Positions 24,142-35,731 of a DNA stretch of 40,319 bases are shown in pieces. The stretch's first letter is position 1; every line of letters starts with the position of its first letter. The notes beneath the pieces were generated by a model, which saw nothing but the letters and a program-made list of their open reading frames with translations, made no database searches and was not told where the DNA came from. The position numbers and the translations under genes are program-made. The DNA lies in contig NZ_FMZZ01000008.1 in NCBI RefSeq assembly GCF_900101685.1, forward strand, positions 286,266-326,584, given 5' to 3'. Source of the stretch: Actinokineospora iranica. GTDB taxonomy: Bacteria > Actinomycetota > Actinomycetes > Mycobacteriales > Pseudonocardiaceae.

Positions 24142-25674
24142 ATGCGGGAACGAGTGCTGCTTGATGGTGGGCCGCTGAGTCGGGGGCAGGTCGTCGCTGT
24201 TGCTCGGGGTGGGGCGGTTGTGGAGGTCACGGCGGGGGCGCTGGTGGGGGTGGGGGTGGCCCGGGAGCATGTCGAGCGGTTGGCCGAAGCGCCGGAGCCG
24301 ACGTATGGGGTGTCCACGGGGTTCGGGGCGTTGGCGGTTCGGCATATCCCGGTGGCCAGTCGGGCGGCGTTGCAGCGGTCGTTGGTGCGGTCGCACGCGG
24401 CGGGGGCGGGGGCCGAGGTCGAGCCGGAGGTGGTGCGGGCGCTGATGGTGTTGCGGCTGCGGACGCTGACCACGGGCCGTACGGGGGTTCGGCGGTCCAC
24501 TGTGGAGGCATTGGCCGCGATGGTGAACGCGGGGATCGTGCCGGTAGTGCACGAATACGGGTCGCTGGGGTGTTCCGGGGACTTGGCGCCGCTGGCGGCT
24601 GTCGCGCTCGCGTTGATCGGGGAAGGGCGGGTGCGTGATCGGGACGGGGAGTCGCGGTCGGCGGCCGACGCGCTTGCCGTCGCTGGGCTTGAGCCGGTCA
24701 GGCTGGCGGAGAAGGAGGGGCTGGCGCTGATCAACGGCACCGACGGGATGCTGGGAATGCTGGTGCTGGCCCTGCGCGACCTGAATGCTCTGCTTGACGT
24801 CGCTGATCTCACGGCGGCGATGAGTGTCGAGGCGCTGTTGGGCACCGATCGGGTGTTCGCCGCCGACTTGCAGGCACTGCGGCCGCATCCGGGGCAGGCG
24901 GTGTCGGCGGCGCGGATGGCTGCCTTCCTCGCGGGCTCGCCGATCGTGGCCAGTCACCGGGGGCCGGGGTGCACGCGGGTGCAGGACGCGTACTCGCTGC
25001 GCTGCGCCCCGCAGGTGCACGGCGCGGCCCGGGACGTCGTGGCGTTCGCCGAGTCGGTGGCCGACCGGGAGCTGGGGGCGGCGGTGGACAACCCGGTCGT
25101 GCTCGCCGACGGGCGGGTCGAGTCGAACGGCAACTTCCACGGGGCGCCGCTGGCCTACGCCCTGGACTTCCTGGCCATCCCGGTCGCCGACGTGGCGAGC
25201 ATGGCCGAGCGGCGCACCGACCGGATGCTCGACGTTGCCCGGTCGCACGGGCTGCCGCCGTTCCTCGCCGCCGACCCGGGGGTGGACTCCGGGCACATGA
25301 TCGCCCAGTACACGCAGGCCGCGCTGGTCTCGGAGCTGAAACGGCTGGCCGCACCGGCCTCGGTCGACTCGATCCCCAGTTCGGCGATGCAGGAGGACCA
25401 CGTGTCCCTGGGCTGGTCAGCCGGGCGCAAGCTGCGCCGGGCCGTCGACGGGCTCACCACGGTGCTCGCCGTCGAACTGCTGACCGCCGCGCGCGCCCTC
25501 GACCTGCGCGCCCCGCTGACCCCCGGCCCGGCGACGGCCGCCGCCGTCGCCGCCGTGCGGGAGCGGGTGCCCGGCCCGGGACCGGACCGGCACCTCGCCC
25601 CGGAGATCGCCGCCGCGGAAGACCTCGTCCGCTCCGGCGCCCTGCTCGCCGCCGTTCACCAGGAGGTCTCATGA
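24142..25674 (+). CDS. hutH: Histidine ammonia-lyase
   Basis: The product (510 aa) should deaminate histidine to urocanate, the first step of histidine degradation. The MIO-cofactor region reads GSLGCSGDLAPLA, with Cys144-Ser145-Gly146 in place of the more common Ala-Ser-Gly; a Cys-Ser-Gly form is, to my recollection, known in Streptomyces HutH. Other hallmarks are YGVSTGFG, NGTDGML, QDAYSLRCAPQVHG, NGNFHG and SSAMQEDHVS. The ATG at 24142 has only a weak GGGG upstream. It is the first of five same-strand genes of one pathway. Confidence 0.95.
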   Translation: MRERVLLDGGPLSRGQVVAVARGGAVVEVTAGALVGVGVAREHVERLAEAPEPTYGVSTGFGALAVRHIPVASRAALQRSLVRSHAAGAGAEVEPEVVRALMVLRLRTLTTGRTGVRRSTVEALAAMVNAGIVPVVHEYGSLGCSGDLAPLAAVALALIGEGRVRDRDGESRSAADALAVAGLEPVRLAEKEGLALINGTDGMLGMLVLALRDLNALLDVADLTAAMSVEALLGTDRVFAADLQALRPHPGQAVSAARMAAFLAGSPIVASHRGPGCTRVQDAYSLRCAPQVHGAARDVVAFAESVADRELGAAVDNPVVLADGRVESNGNFHGAPLAYALDFLAIPVADVASMAERRTDRMLDVARSHGLPPFLAADPGVDSGHMIAQYTQAALVSELKRLAAPASVDSIPSSAMQEDHVSLGWSAGRKLRRAVDGLTTVLAVELLTAARALDLRAPLTPGPATAAAVAAVRERVPGPGPDRHLAPEIAAAEDLVRSGALLAAVHQEVS

Positions 25675-25717
25675 GTGAGCTCGCGAACGAATCCTTGTCA
25701 CAGTGCGTGGGCGCGCG

Positions 25718-25743
25718 GGGCCACCGAACGAGTGAGGTGGCCC
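25718..25743 (+). promoter_or_regulatory. Hairpin over the hutU ribosome binding site
   Basis: GGGCCACC (25718-25725) pairs perfectly with GGTGGCCC (25736-25743) around a 10-base loop. The right arm includes the likely Shine-Dalgarno GAGGTGG of hutU, whose GTG start is at 25745. Folding would hide the site, so this may tune hutU translation in the 70-bp hutH-hutU gap. Confidence 0.4.
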
Positions 25744-25744
25744 G

Positions 25745-27396
<1,652 letters not shown>

Positions 27397-27400
<4 letters not shown>

Positions 27401-28587
27401 CCGGGCTGGCCGAGATCGCCGGGATCGGCGCGGACCCCCGGCGCGGCGGGTACTCCCGGCACGGGTTCGACCGCGCGGACCTGGCGCTGCGCGAATGGTT
27501 CACCGCGCAGGCGCGGCGGCGCGGGCTCGACGTCGAATGCGACCGCAACGGCAACCTGTGGGCGTGGTGGGGGCGGCCGGGGGACGGCGCGGTCGTCACC
27601 GGCAGCCACTTGGATTCCGTGCCCGGCGGCGGCGCGTTCGACGGCCCCTTGGGGGTCGTGTCCGCACTGGAAGCCGTGGACCTGTTGCGGGAACGCGGTT
27701 TCACACCGGGTCGGCCGCTCGCGGTCGTGGTGTTCGCCGAGGAGGAGGGCGGGCGCTTCGGCGTGGCGTGCCTGGGCTCACGGCTGCTGACCGGCTCCCT
27801 GCCGCCCGAGACGGCGCTGAGACTGTCCGATTCGGACGGTGTGACTCTGGCGGAAGCCCTGCGGGCGGCCGGGATCAACCCGACCAGGGTGGGGCGGGAC
27901 GACGCGGCGCTGGCGCGGATCGGGACGTTCGTGGAGCTGCACGTCGAGCAGGGCCGGGGGCTGGTCGACCTGGCGGCCCCGGTCGGGGTCGCGCGATCCA
28001 TCCTCGCCCACGGCCGGTGGCGGCTCACCTTCACCGGTGAGGGAAACCACGCTGGCGCCACGCTGATGGTCGACCGGCGCGACCCGATGGTCGCCGCCGC
28101 CCAGGTCGTCGTCGCCGCGCGCCGGGCCGCGCTCGCGGTGGAGGGGGCGCGGGCCACGGTGGGCCGGATCGTGCCGAACCCGGGCGGCACGAACGCCATA
28201 CCGTCCACTGTGGACATCTGGCTGGATGCCCGCGCGGACGACGACGCGCGCACCCGGGCGGTCGTCGCCGACATCACCGCGGCGGCCGAGGCGGCGGCCG
28301 TGGACGAGGGGTGCGCGGTCACGGTCACCCAGGAGTCGTACGGGGACAAGGTGGTCTTCGACCCGGCGTTGCGCGACGAGGTGGCGGCCGCGCTCGGCGG
28401 CGTGCCCGTCCTGCCGACCGGCGCGGGCCACGACGCGGGCATCCTCGCCGCGCACGTGCCGACCGCGATGCTGTTCGTGCGCAACCCGACCGGCATCAGC
28501 CACGCGCCCGAGGAGTTCGCCGAGCCCGCCGACTGCGCGGCGGGGGTGGCCGCGCTCGCCGACGTCCTCGCCCACCTGGCCCGATGA
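27397..28587 (+). CDS. M20-family amidohydrolase (allantoate amidohydrolase-like) in the hut operon
   Basis: The product (396 aa) is a zinc-dependent amidohydrolase of the M20 peptidase superfamily, closest in motifs to allantoate amidohydrolase and N-carbamoyl-amino-acid hydrolase: [15 protein letters not shown] near 68-82, [25 protein letters not shown] and [10 protein letters not shown]. The GTG at 27397 overlaps the hutU stop (GTGA), and its own stop overlaps hutF (ATGA). Because the operon has hutF but no hutG, I infer it hydrolyses N-formylglutamate or a related intermediate; the sequence alone does not prove this. Confidence 0.9.
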
Positions 28588-29897
28588 CCGCCTACTGGTG
28601 CGAGCACGCCTGGCTGCCCGACGGGGTCGCCGCGGGCGTCCTGGTGCTTGTCGCAGGCGGCTCGATCACCTCAGTGTCGCAAGTGGACACCAAGCCGCCG
28701 GAATCGGTGCCGTTGCCGGGCCTGGTGTTCCCCGGGTTCGCGAACGCGCACTCACACGCCTTCCACCGCGCCCTGCGCGGCCGGACCCACGACGACGGCG
28801 GCACGTTCTGGACGTGGCGAAGCCGGATGTACGAGCTGGCCGGGTGCCTGGACCCGGACTCGTACTTCCTGCTGGCCCGAGCGGTCTACGCGGAGATGGC
28901 CCTGGCCGGGGTGACGTGCGTCGGCGAGTTCCACTACCTCCACCACACCCCCGACGGCGCCCAGTACACCGACCCGAACGCGATGGGCCACGCCCTGATC
29001 GAAGCGGCCCACGCGGCGGGCATCCGGCTCACCCTGCTCGACACCTGTTACCTCACCGGCGGAATCAATCAGCCGCTGTCCCCGGAGCAGCGGCGCTTCT
29101 CCGACGGCGACGCCCACCGCTGGGCCGAGCGCGTCGCCGACCTGCGCCCCGACGCCACCACCCGCGTCGGCGCGGCCATCCACTCGGTGCGCGCGGTCCC
29201 GCGCGAGGCGCTGCCGGTGGTCGCGGGTTTCGCGGGCCCGCTGCACGTCCACCTGTCCGAGCAGCCCGCCGAGAACAACGTCTGCCGCACCGCCTATGGC
29301 CGCTCGCCCACTGAACTGCTGGCCGACGCGGGTGTTCTCAGCCCCCGCACGACAGCCGTCCACGCCACCCACCTGACGGGCGACGACATCGCCCTGCTCG
29401 GTTCCACCACCACCGGTGTTTGCCTCTGTCCCACAACCGAAGCCGACCTCGCCGACGGTGTCGGCCCGGCCAGGGAACTCGCCGACGCGGGCTGCCCCCT
29501 GTCGCTGGGCAGCGACCAGCACGCGGTGGTGGACCCGATGGCCGAGGCCCGCGCGTTGGAGTACGGAGAACGCCTCCGCACCGGCCGCAGAGGCCGCTTC
29601 ACCCCGGCTGAACTGGTCACCGCCCTCACTTCCGCCGGTCACACGGGCCTCGGCTGGCCGGAAGCGGGCCGCATCGCCCCCGGCGCTCCGGCGGACCTGG
29701 TGGCCGTCCGCCTCGACACCCCACGAACCGCGGGAAGCCTGCCCACCCAGGCGATCCTGTCCGCGTCGGCGTCCGATGTGGACATCGTGATCGTCGCAGG
29801 CAAGACCGTGGTCAGCTCCGGCGCCCACATCCTCGGTGATATAGCTGAACTCCTGGCCACGGCGATCGAAGGACTGATCAAAGGACAGTGCCCATGA
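28584..29897 (+). CDS. hutF: Formimidoylglutamate deiminase
   Basis: The product (437 aa) is an amidohydrolase-superfamily enzyme that should turn N-formimidoyl-glutamate into N-formylglutamate and ammonia. Metal and substrate motifs are [32 protein letters not shown], the His in HATHLT and [11 protein letters not shown]. Length matches HutF. It starts with an ATG overlapping the M20 gene stop, and its stop overlaps hutI. Its presence marks the five-step pathway instead of the one-step formimidoylglutamase (HutG-type) route. Confidence 0.94.
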   Translation: MTAYWCEHAWLPDGVAAGVLVLVAGGSITSVSQVDTKPPESVPLPGLVFPGFANAHSHAFHRALRGRTHDDGGTFWTWRSRMYELAGCLDPDSYFLLARAVYAEMALAGVTCVGEFHYLHHTPDGAQYTDPNAMGHALIEAAHAAGIRLTLLDTCYLTGGINQPLSPEQRRFSDGDAHRWAERVADLRPDATTRVGAAIHSVRAVPREALPVVAGFAGPLHVHLSEQPAENNVCRTAYGRSPTELLADAGVLSPRTTAVHATHLTGDDIALLGSTTTGVCLCPTTEADLADGVGPARELADAGCPLSLGSDQHAVVDPMAEARALEYGERLRTGRRGRFTPAELVTALTSAGHTGLGWPEAGRIAPGAPADLVAVRLDTPRTAGSLPTQAILSASASDVDIVIVAGKTVVSSGAHILGDIAELLATAIEGLIKGQCP

Positions 29898-31051
29898 GCA
29901 CCCTGATCACCAACATCGCCGAACTCACCACCAACGACGACCCCGAAGTCCTCACCGACGCAGCGGTGGTCCTGAGCGGCGACCGCTTCGCCTGGGTAGG
30001 CCCGGCGAAGGCCGCTCCACCCGCCGACACCAGAGTCGACGCGGCGGGCCGTGCCGCCCTCCCCGGCTGGGTCGACAGCCACACGCACCTGGTCTTCGCG
30101 GGTGACCGCACCGCCGAGTTCACCGCCCGCATGGCCGGAAAACCCTACACGGCAGGCGGAATCACCACCACCGTCACCGCCACCCGCGCCGCCACCGACG
30201 ACGACCTGCGCGCCACCCTCCGCCGCCACGTGGCCGAGGCGGTGTCCCAGGGAACCACCTGCCTGGAAACCAAAACCGGCTACGGCCTCACCGTCGAAGA
30301 CGAGGCCCGCGCCGCCCGCATAGCCGCCGAGTCGGTAGACGAAGTCACCTATTTGGGCGCGCACCTGATTCCCCCCGACACCACCCCAGAGTCCTATCTG
30401 GACTTGGTTTCCGGTTCCATGCTCGCCGCCGTGGCGCCCCACGCCCAGTGGGCGGACGTCTTCTGCGAAACCGGCGCCTTCGACGAGTCCCAGTCCCGCA
30501 GCGTGCTCACCGCCGCAGCAGCGCACGGCCTCGGCCTCCGCGTCCACGGAAACCAGCTGGCCCCCGGCCCCGGCGTCCGCCTGGCCGTGGAACTGTCCGC
30601 CGCCAGCGTCGACCACTGCACCTATCTGACAGAGTCCGATATAGACGCCCTGGCGAACTCCGACACCGTCGCCACCCTCCTGCCCGCCTGCGACCTCTCG
30701 ACGCGCCACCCCCTCCCCAACGCCCGAGCCCTCCTCGACGCGGGCGCGACCGTCGCGCTGGCCACCAACTGCAACCCGGGCTCGTCCTACACCTCATCCA
30801 TGGCCTTCTGCGTTGCCACAGCGGTCCTGCAAATGCGCATGTCAGTAGCGGAAGCGGTAAAAGCGGCCACCTGGGGCGGCGCACGGGCCTTGCGCCGCGA
30901 AACCGAAGTAGGCGTCATCCGCCCGGGAGCCCGAGCCGACCTGCACATCCTCGACGCCCCCTCGGCCACCCACCTCGCCTACCGCCCCGGCGTCCCCCTC
31001 ACCTGGGCGGTGTGGCGCTCAGGTGCTCCGGTTCGTCCGCCGCGAGAATGA
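29894..31051 (+). CDS. hutI: Imidazolonepropionase
   Basis: The product (385 aa) should open imidazolonepropionate to formimidoylglutamate. Amidohydrolase motifs are [25 protein letters not shown], the His in RVHGNQLA and [10 protein letters not shown]. The ATG at 29894 overlaps the hutF stop and has AAGGACA upstream. The tail ([10 protein letters not shown] then PPRE) ends where the decayed deaminase cassette begins, so the last few residues may come from the junction. Confidence 0.95.
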   Translation: MSTLITNIAELTTNDDPEVLTDAAVVLSGDRFAWVGPAKAAPPADTRVDAAGRAALPGWVDSHTHLVFAGDRTAEFTARMAGKPYTAGGITTTVTATRAATDDDLRATLRRHVAEAVSQGTTCLETKTGYGLTVEDEARAARIAAESVDEVTYLGAHLIPPDTTPESYLDLVSGSMLAAVAPHAQWADVFCETGAFDESQSRSVLTAAAAHGLGLRVHGNQLAPGPGVRLAVELSAASVDHCTYLTESDIDALANSDTVATLLPACDLSTRHPLPNARALLDAGATVALATNCNPGSSYTSSMAFCVATAVLQMRMSVAEAVKAATWGGARALRRETEVGVIRPGARADLHILDAPSATHLAYRPGVPLTWAVWRSGAPVRPPRE

Positions 31052-31261
31052 TGGACTCCGTTCTCGGCGCCAAGCCGTAGCTCTGCCACTCCAACAGCTC
31101 ATAAACCACGCGCCGTGCGGATCCGAGCCAGGGGATATTCCGGGGTGTGGCGACGTACTTCCTTGGTTCATCCCGGAAGGTTCTCTATGCTCACGGTGGT
31201 GGGGACCGACGCCAAGGGCTCCCCCGTTAAGCGGACATACTACGGAAAGGTCAAGAAGTGA
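31052..31261 (+). pseudogene. Remnant of a SCP1.201-like deaminase toxin
   Basis: Only the C-terminal part of a deaminase domain remains. One frame reads LINHAPCGSEPGDIPGCG with the two zinc Cys spaced as in the family, then VLPWFIPEGS; another frame continues LTVVGTDAKGSPVKRTYYG and stops at 31259-31261. Removing one CT from TCTCT near 31181-31186 joins them into a family-like end. The His-x-Glu half is absent. The remnant abuts hutI directly and its stop overlaps the Imm1 gene start (GTGA), as in an intact toxin-immunity pair. Confidence 0.75.
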
Positions 31262-31685
31262 CCGATCCCCCCGGGTTTTCGATGGTACATTGGGGGATGA
31301 TTCTCTTGACGAGGTTCCCGATGGTGTGGACGTCGCCGCTGAGGTGCGTGCTCTGAACTCCGCTGGTGTGCAGGTGCCCTGGCTTTGGGAGTTCAGTCGG
31401 GACCGTCAGGAAATAAACGACCCGCAGCCTATCCTGACCGCGGGTGTGCACAACGCGGTCGGCGTGTTGGAATGGCGCGAGGGTGAAGACGTGTTCGTTC
31501 CGGTCTCGGGTGGCAATGCGCACTGGTTGGATTATGCTGCCGCCGGTCTACGCTCCTACCCGGTTCGGCCCTGTGCCGAAGTTCCGGTCGAGATGGTTCA
31601 TGCGGCGATAGCGGAGTTCGTTTCCACGGGGAGTCGCCCGACGTGTGTGGAGTGGCGGGGTGAAATATCCATTTTCGACGACTGA
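31258..31685 (+). pseudogene. Imm1-family immunity gene, frameshifted near its start
   Basis: From about 31300 the frame ending at 31685 encodes an Imm1-like protein: AGVHNAVGVLEW aligns with the Imm1 at 7410-7820, and EMVHAAIAEFV then PTCVEW matches its C-terminus. The natural GTG start at 31258 is in another frame (VTDPPGFSMVHWG). One extra G in the G5 run at 31292-31296 would join the two into VHWGDDSLDE and restore a normal N-terminus. Without it, translation could start at GTG 31326 (119 aa), leaving out the first strand. It could therefore be a pseudogene or a shortened gene. Confidence 0.65.
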
Positions 31686-31753
31686 CCTGTCGGCCTCAGT
31701 CGCTGACGGGCAGTGCGTGCCTCTGCAGGCGATCTTCAGGCGGTTGGCTCAGC

Positions 31754-31782
31754 CTGAACTGGAGCGAGTCCGGGGTTAGGTT
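31754..31782 (+). promoter_or_regulatory. Promoter for a leaderless transcript
   Basis: A -35-like CTGAAC (31754-31759), a 17-bp spacer and a -10-like TAGGTT (31777-31782) end six bases before the ATG of the aldo/keto reductase at 31789. No Shine-Dalgarno is present. The distance would place the transcript start at or near the start codon. Confidence 0.45.
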
Positions 31783-31788
31783 GGCGGC

Positions 31789-32781
31789 ATGGAGTACACC
31801 CACCTCGGCCGCAGCGGCCTGTCGGTATCCCGGTTGGTCCTCGGCACCATGAACTTCGGGCCGGAGACCAGCGAGGCCGACAGTCACTCGATCATGGATC
31901 GGGCGCTGGAGCACGGCATCAACTTCTTCGACACCGCCAATGTCTACGGCTGGCAGAAGGGGGAGGGGATCACCGAGCGGATCATCGGCCGGTGGTTCGC
32001 CCAGGGTGGTGGGCGGCGGGAGAAGACCGTGCTGGCGACCAAGCTCTACGGCAGCACGGGCGACTGGCCCAACGAGACCTTCCTGTCCGCGCTGAACATC
32101 CGCCGGGCCGCCGACGCGTCCCTCACGCGGTTGCGGACCGACTACATCGACCTCTACCAGATGCACCACGTCGACCGGGCCACGCCGTGGGAGGAGATCT
32201 GGGAGGCGTTCTCCGTGCTCCGGCAGCAGGGCAAGGTGCTGTACTTCGGCTCGTCCAACTTCGCCGGGTGGCATATCGCGCAGGCGCAGGAGGCGGCGCG
32301 GGAGCGGCGCTTCCTCGGGCTGGTGTCCGAGCAGTCGATCTACAACCTGCTCACCCGATGGGTGGAACTCGAGGTGCTGCCCGCCGCCCGGCACTACGGG
32401 GTCGGGGTCATTCCCTGGTCGCCGCTGCACGGCGGGCTGCTCGGCGGGGTGTTGCGCAAGCAGCGGGAGGGCGGCGGCTCGCGTGGGCTGTCGGAGCGGT
32501 CGAGTGCGGCGCTGGCCAAGCACCGGGACGCCATCGAGGCCTACGAGAAGCTGTGCGCCGACCTCGGTGAGAACCCGGCCGACGTCGGGCTGGCGTGGCT
32601 GCTCGCCCAGGAGGGGGTGACCGCGCCCATCATCGGGCCGCGCACCGTCGACCAGCTTGACGGCTCACTGCGCGCCCTGGAGATCCCGATGAACTCCGAC
32701 ACGCTGGCGAAACTGGACGAGCTCTTCCCGCCGCCCGCGCCCAACGGCGCCAAGCCCGCTCCCGAGGCTTACGCCTGGTAG
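31789..32781 (+). CDS. Aldo/keto reductase
   Basis: The product (330 aa) is an NADPH-dependent (beta/alpha)8-barrel oxidoreductase. The catalytic set is visible: Asp in FFDTANVYGW with the Tyr, Lys in LATKLYG and His in YQMHHVD. The cofactor region near the C-terminus reads PIIGPRTVDQLDGSL. The N-terminus (YTHLGRSGLSVSRLVLGT) is classical, fixing the ATG at 31789. It stands alone, with no pathway context, so its substrate cannot be named. Confidence 0.93.
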   Translation: MEYTHLGRSGLSVSRLVLGTMNFGPETSEADSHSIMDRALEHGINFFDTANVYGWQKGEGITERIIGRWFAQGGGRREKTVLATKLYGSTGDWPNETFLSALNIRRAADASLTRLRTDYIDLYQMHHVDRATPWEEIWEAFSVLRQQGKVLYFGSSNFAGWHIAQAQEAARERRFLGLVSEQSIYNLLTRWVELEVLPAARHYGVGVIPWSPLHGGLLGGVLRKQREGGGSRGLSERSSAALAKHRDAIEAYEKLCADLGENPADVGLAWLLAQEGVTAPIIGPRTVDQLDGSLRALEIPMNSDTLAKLDELFPPPAPNGAKPAPEAYAW

Positions 32782-32943
32782 CGGGCCGGGGACCGCTATC
32801 GGACGCAGTGCACTATGTCACTATGTGTTTAAAAGCGAATACAGAACTCTTGACCCCGCTTCCGCGTGCCCGCGATCATCGATAGGAAGGCGGCATTGTT
32901 CTCGCCGCCCGGCAATCGCGGTTCCGTTTCGGGGGGAGGCTCC

Positions 32944-33237
32944 GTGCGCGCGCTCGGCCTCTTCTTCGCCGCGCTCATCGGCCTCGCCGTCGTGTCCGGC
33001 GTGCCGCTCATCGAGCCGCTGCCTGTCCGGGAGACCACCGGACAGGACACCCTCCTTGATCCGCAGGCGCCCACGTCCGTCCTGGGTGACGCCGAGTCCG
33101 CCGACGATACCGCCGTCCCCGGGCAGGCGGCCGCGCCCCGAGCCCCGGGGACGCGGCTGGTCGCAGGCCCCTGGGCGACGGCGTTTTCCGCGCGCGCCGA
33201 CGTCGGAATAGCTCGCGCCCCACCTGTCGCGCGCTGA
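32944..33237 (+). CDS. Small membrane-anchored or secreted hypothetical protein
   Basis: The product (97 aa) has a hydrophobic N-terminal segment (ALGLFFAALIGLAVVSGVP) that should be a signal or anchor, followed by a low-complexity Ala/Pro/Thr-rich tail. The GTG at 32944 has GGGGGGAGG four bases upstream. A -35-like TTGACC occurs at 32850. It precedes the SulP gene by 73 bp on the same strand. I do not recognise the family; coding status rests on the ribosome binding site and the hydrophobic segment. Confidence 0.5.
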   Translation: MRALGLFFAALIGLAVVSGVPLIEPLPVRETTGQDTLLDPQAPTSVLGDAESADDTAVPGQAAAPRAPGTRLVAGPWATAFSARADVGIARAPPVAR

Positions 33238-33310
33238 TTCCGCTCCCCGCCCAGCCGTGGTCGAAATAGCGACTTCGGCAGCCTCGCCGCGCCCGGAAAA
33301 GGACGATTCC

Positions 33311-34945
<1,635 letters not shown>

Positions 34946-34967
34946 CCGCGGTCCCGGGCGTTGTCGC

Positions 34968-35393
34968 TCAGGGGTTTCCGGGCGGTGGAACGGGCGGCAT
35001 CCCCGGCTGCGGCGCGCCGGGACCGGCAGGCATCCCGGGTGCGCCAGGCCCCTGGGGCAGTCCCGGAGGCGGCGTGCCCGGTCCCGCGGCCGGGAGTCCG
35101 GGCGGCGGTGTCCCCGGTCCGACCGGTGGGTATGCCCCACCCGGCATTCCCTGCGGTCCCCCGGGCATTCCCGGCGCGCCCATCGGCGGCATCCCCGGCT
35201 GCTGCGGGTAACCGGGCGGCGGATAGCCGGGCTGCGGGGGATAACCGGGCGGCGGATAGCCCATGCCCTGTTGCGGGTAGTACCCCGGCGGCATCGGCGG
35301 CTGTTTCGGCTTGTTGCTCAAGGTGAACACGAGCACCGCCGTGACGGCGCCGCCGAGCCCGATCAGCAGGAGCAGCAGAGTGAAGATACCCAC
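34968..35393 (-). CDS. Membrane-anchored Pro/Gly/Tyr-rich protein
   Basis: The product (141 aa) has one N-terminal membrane helix (IFTLLLLLIGLGGAVTAVLVF) and a long tail of low-complexity repeats (PPGYPPQPGYPPPGYP, then GPGTPPPGLP twice). Such tails are extended and sticky and are found in many actinobacterial membrane proteins; no function can be given. The GTG at 35393 lacks a Shine-Dalgarno, but TATGCT lies 6 bases upstream at leaderless distance. It ends 22 bp from the SulP gene end, on the opposite strand. Confidence 0.65.
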   Translation of the reverse strand: MGIFTLLLLLIGLGGAVTAVLVFTLSNKPKQPPMPPGYYPQQGMGYPPPGYPPQPGYPPPGYPQQPGMPPMGAPGMPGGPQGMPGGAYPPVGPGTPPPGLPAAGPGTPPPGLPQGPGAPGMPAGPGAPQPGMPPVPPPGNP

Positions 35394-35487
35394 CGACGCA
35401 GCATATTGGTGCCGCCCCGGTCAGCGCGGGCGGTCCGGTCATCGGGCTCCGGCTGGTGGAAGCCCGCACCGGCCAGGCGCAACCCGG

Positions 35488-35664
35488 CTAGTCCTCGACG
35501 TCCTCGTCACGGGCGAGGAAGGTGGCCAGCCGCTCGATGGGGGTCTCGAAGTCCGGGTTGGCGTCGACGAACGCGCGCAGGCGGTCGGCCAGCCACGCGA
35601 GGGTGACCTCCTCCTCGCCGCGGCGTTCCTCCAGCTCTTCGATTCCGCGATCGGTGAAATACAC
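35488..35664 (-). CDS. DUF6104 family protein, 58 aa
   Basis: This small acidic protein begins MYFTDRGIEELEERRG and continues with LAWLADRLRAFVD and TPIERLATFLARDED. It matches a short actinobacterial family commonly found downstream of kgd, as here. The GTG at 35664 has AGGAG 7 bases upstream. A terminator-like hairpin at 35686-35718 separates it from kgd on the same strand, so its expression may come from read-through or its own promoter. Its role is unknown. Confidence 0.88.
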   Translation of the reverse strand: MYFTDRGIEELEERRGEEEVTLAWLADRLRAFVDANPDFETPIERLATFLARDEDVED

Positions 35665-35685
35665 GTGCGACTCCTGGGAAGAAGG

Positions 35686-35718
35686 CGGGGCCGCCGAAGG
35701 AGTGCTCCGGCGGCCCCG
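35686..35718 (-). terminator. Hairpin between kgd and the DUF6104 gene
   Basis: CGGGGCCGCCG (35686-35696) pairs perfectly with CGGCGGCCCCG (35708-35718), with a GGAG/CTCC pairing possible in the apex. It lies 13 bp after the kgd stop and just before the DUF6104 ribosome binding site, so it may terminate or attenuate. Confidence 0.75.
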
Positions 35719-35731
35719 TCAACCAACTGTC

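Noticed and set aside
23790..24845. Minus-strand open frame with repeated VLDGVEQ peptides
   Set aside because: The peptides come from the DNA repeats, and the rest is antisense to hutH.
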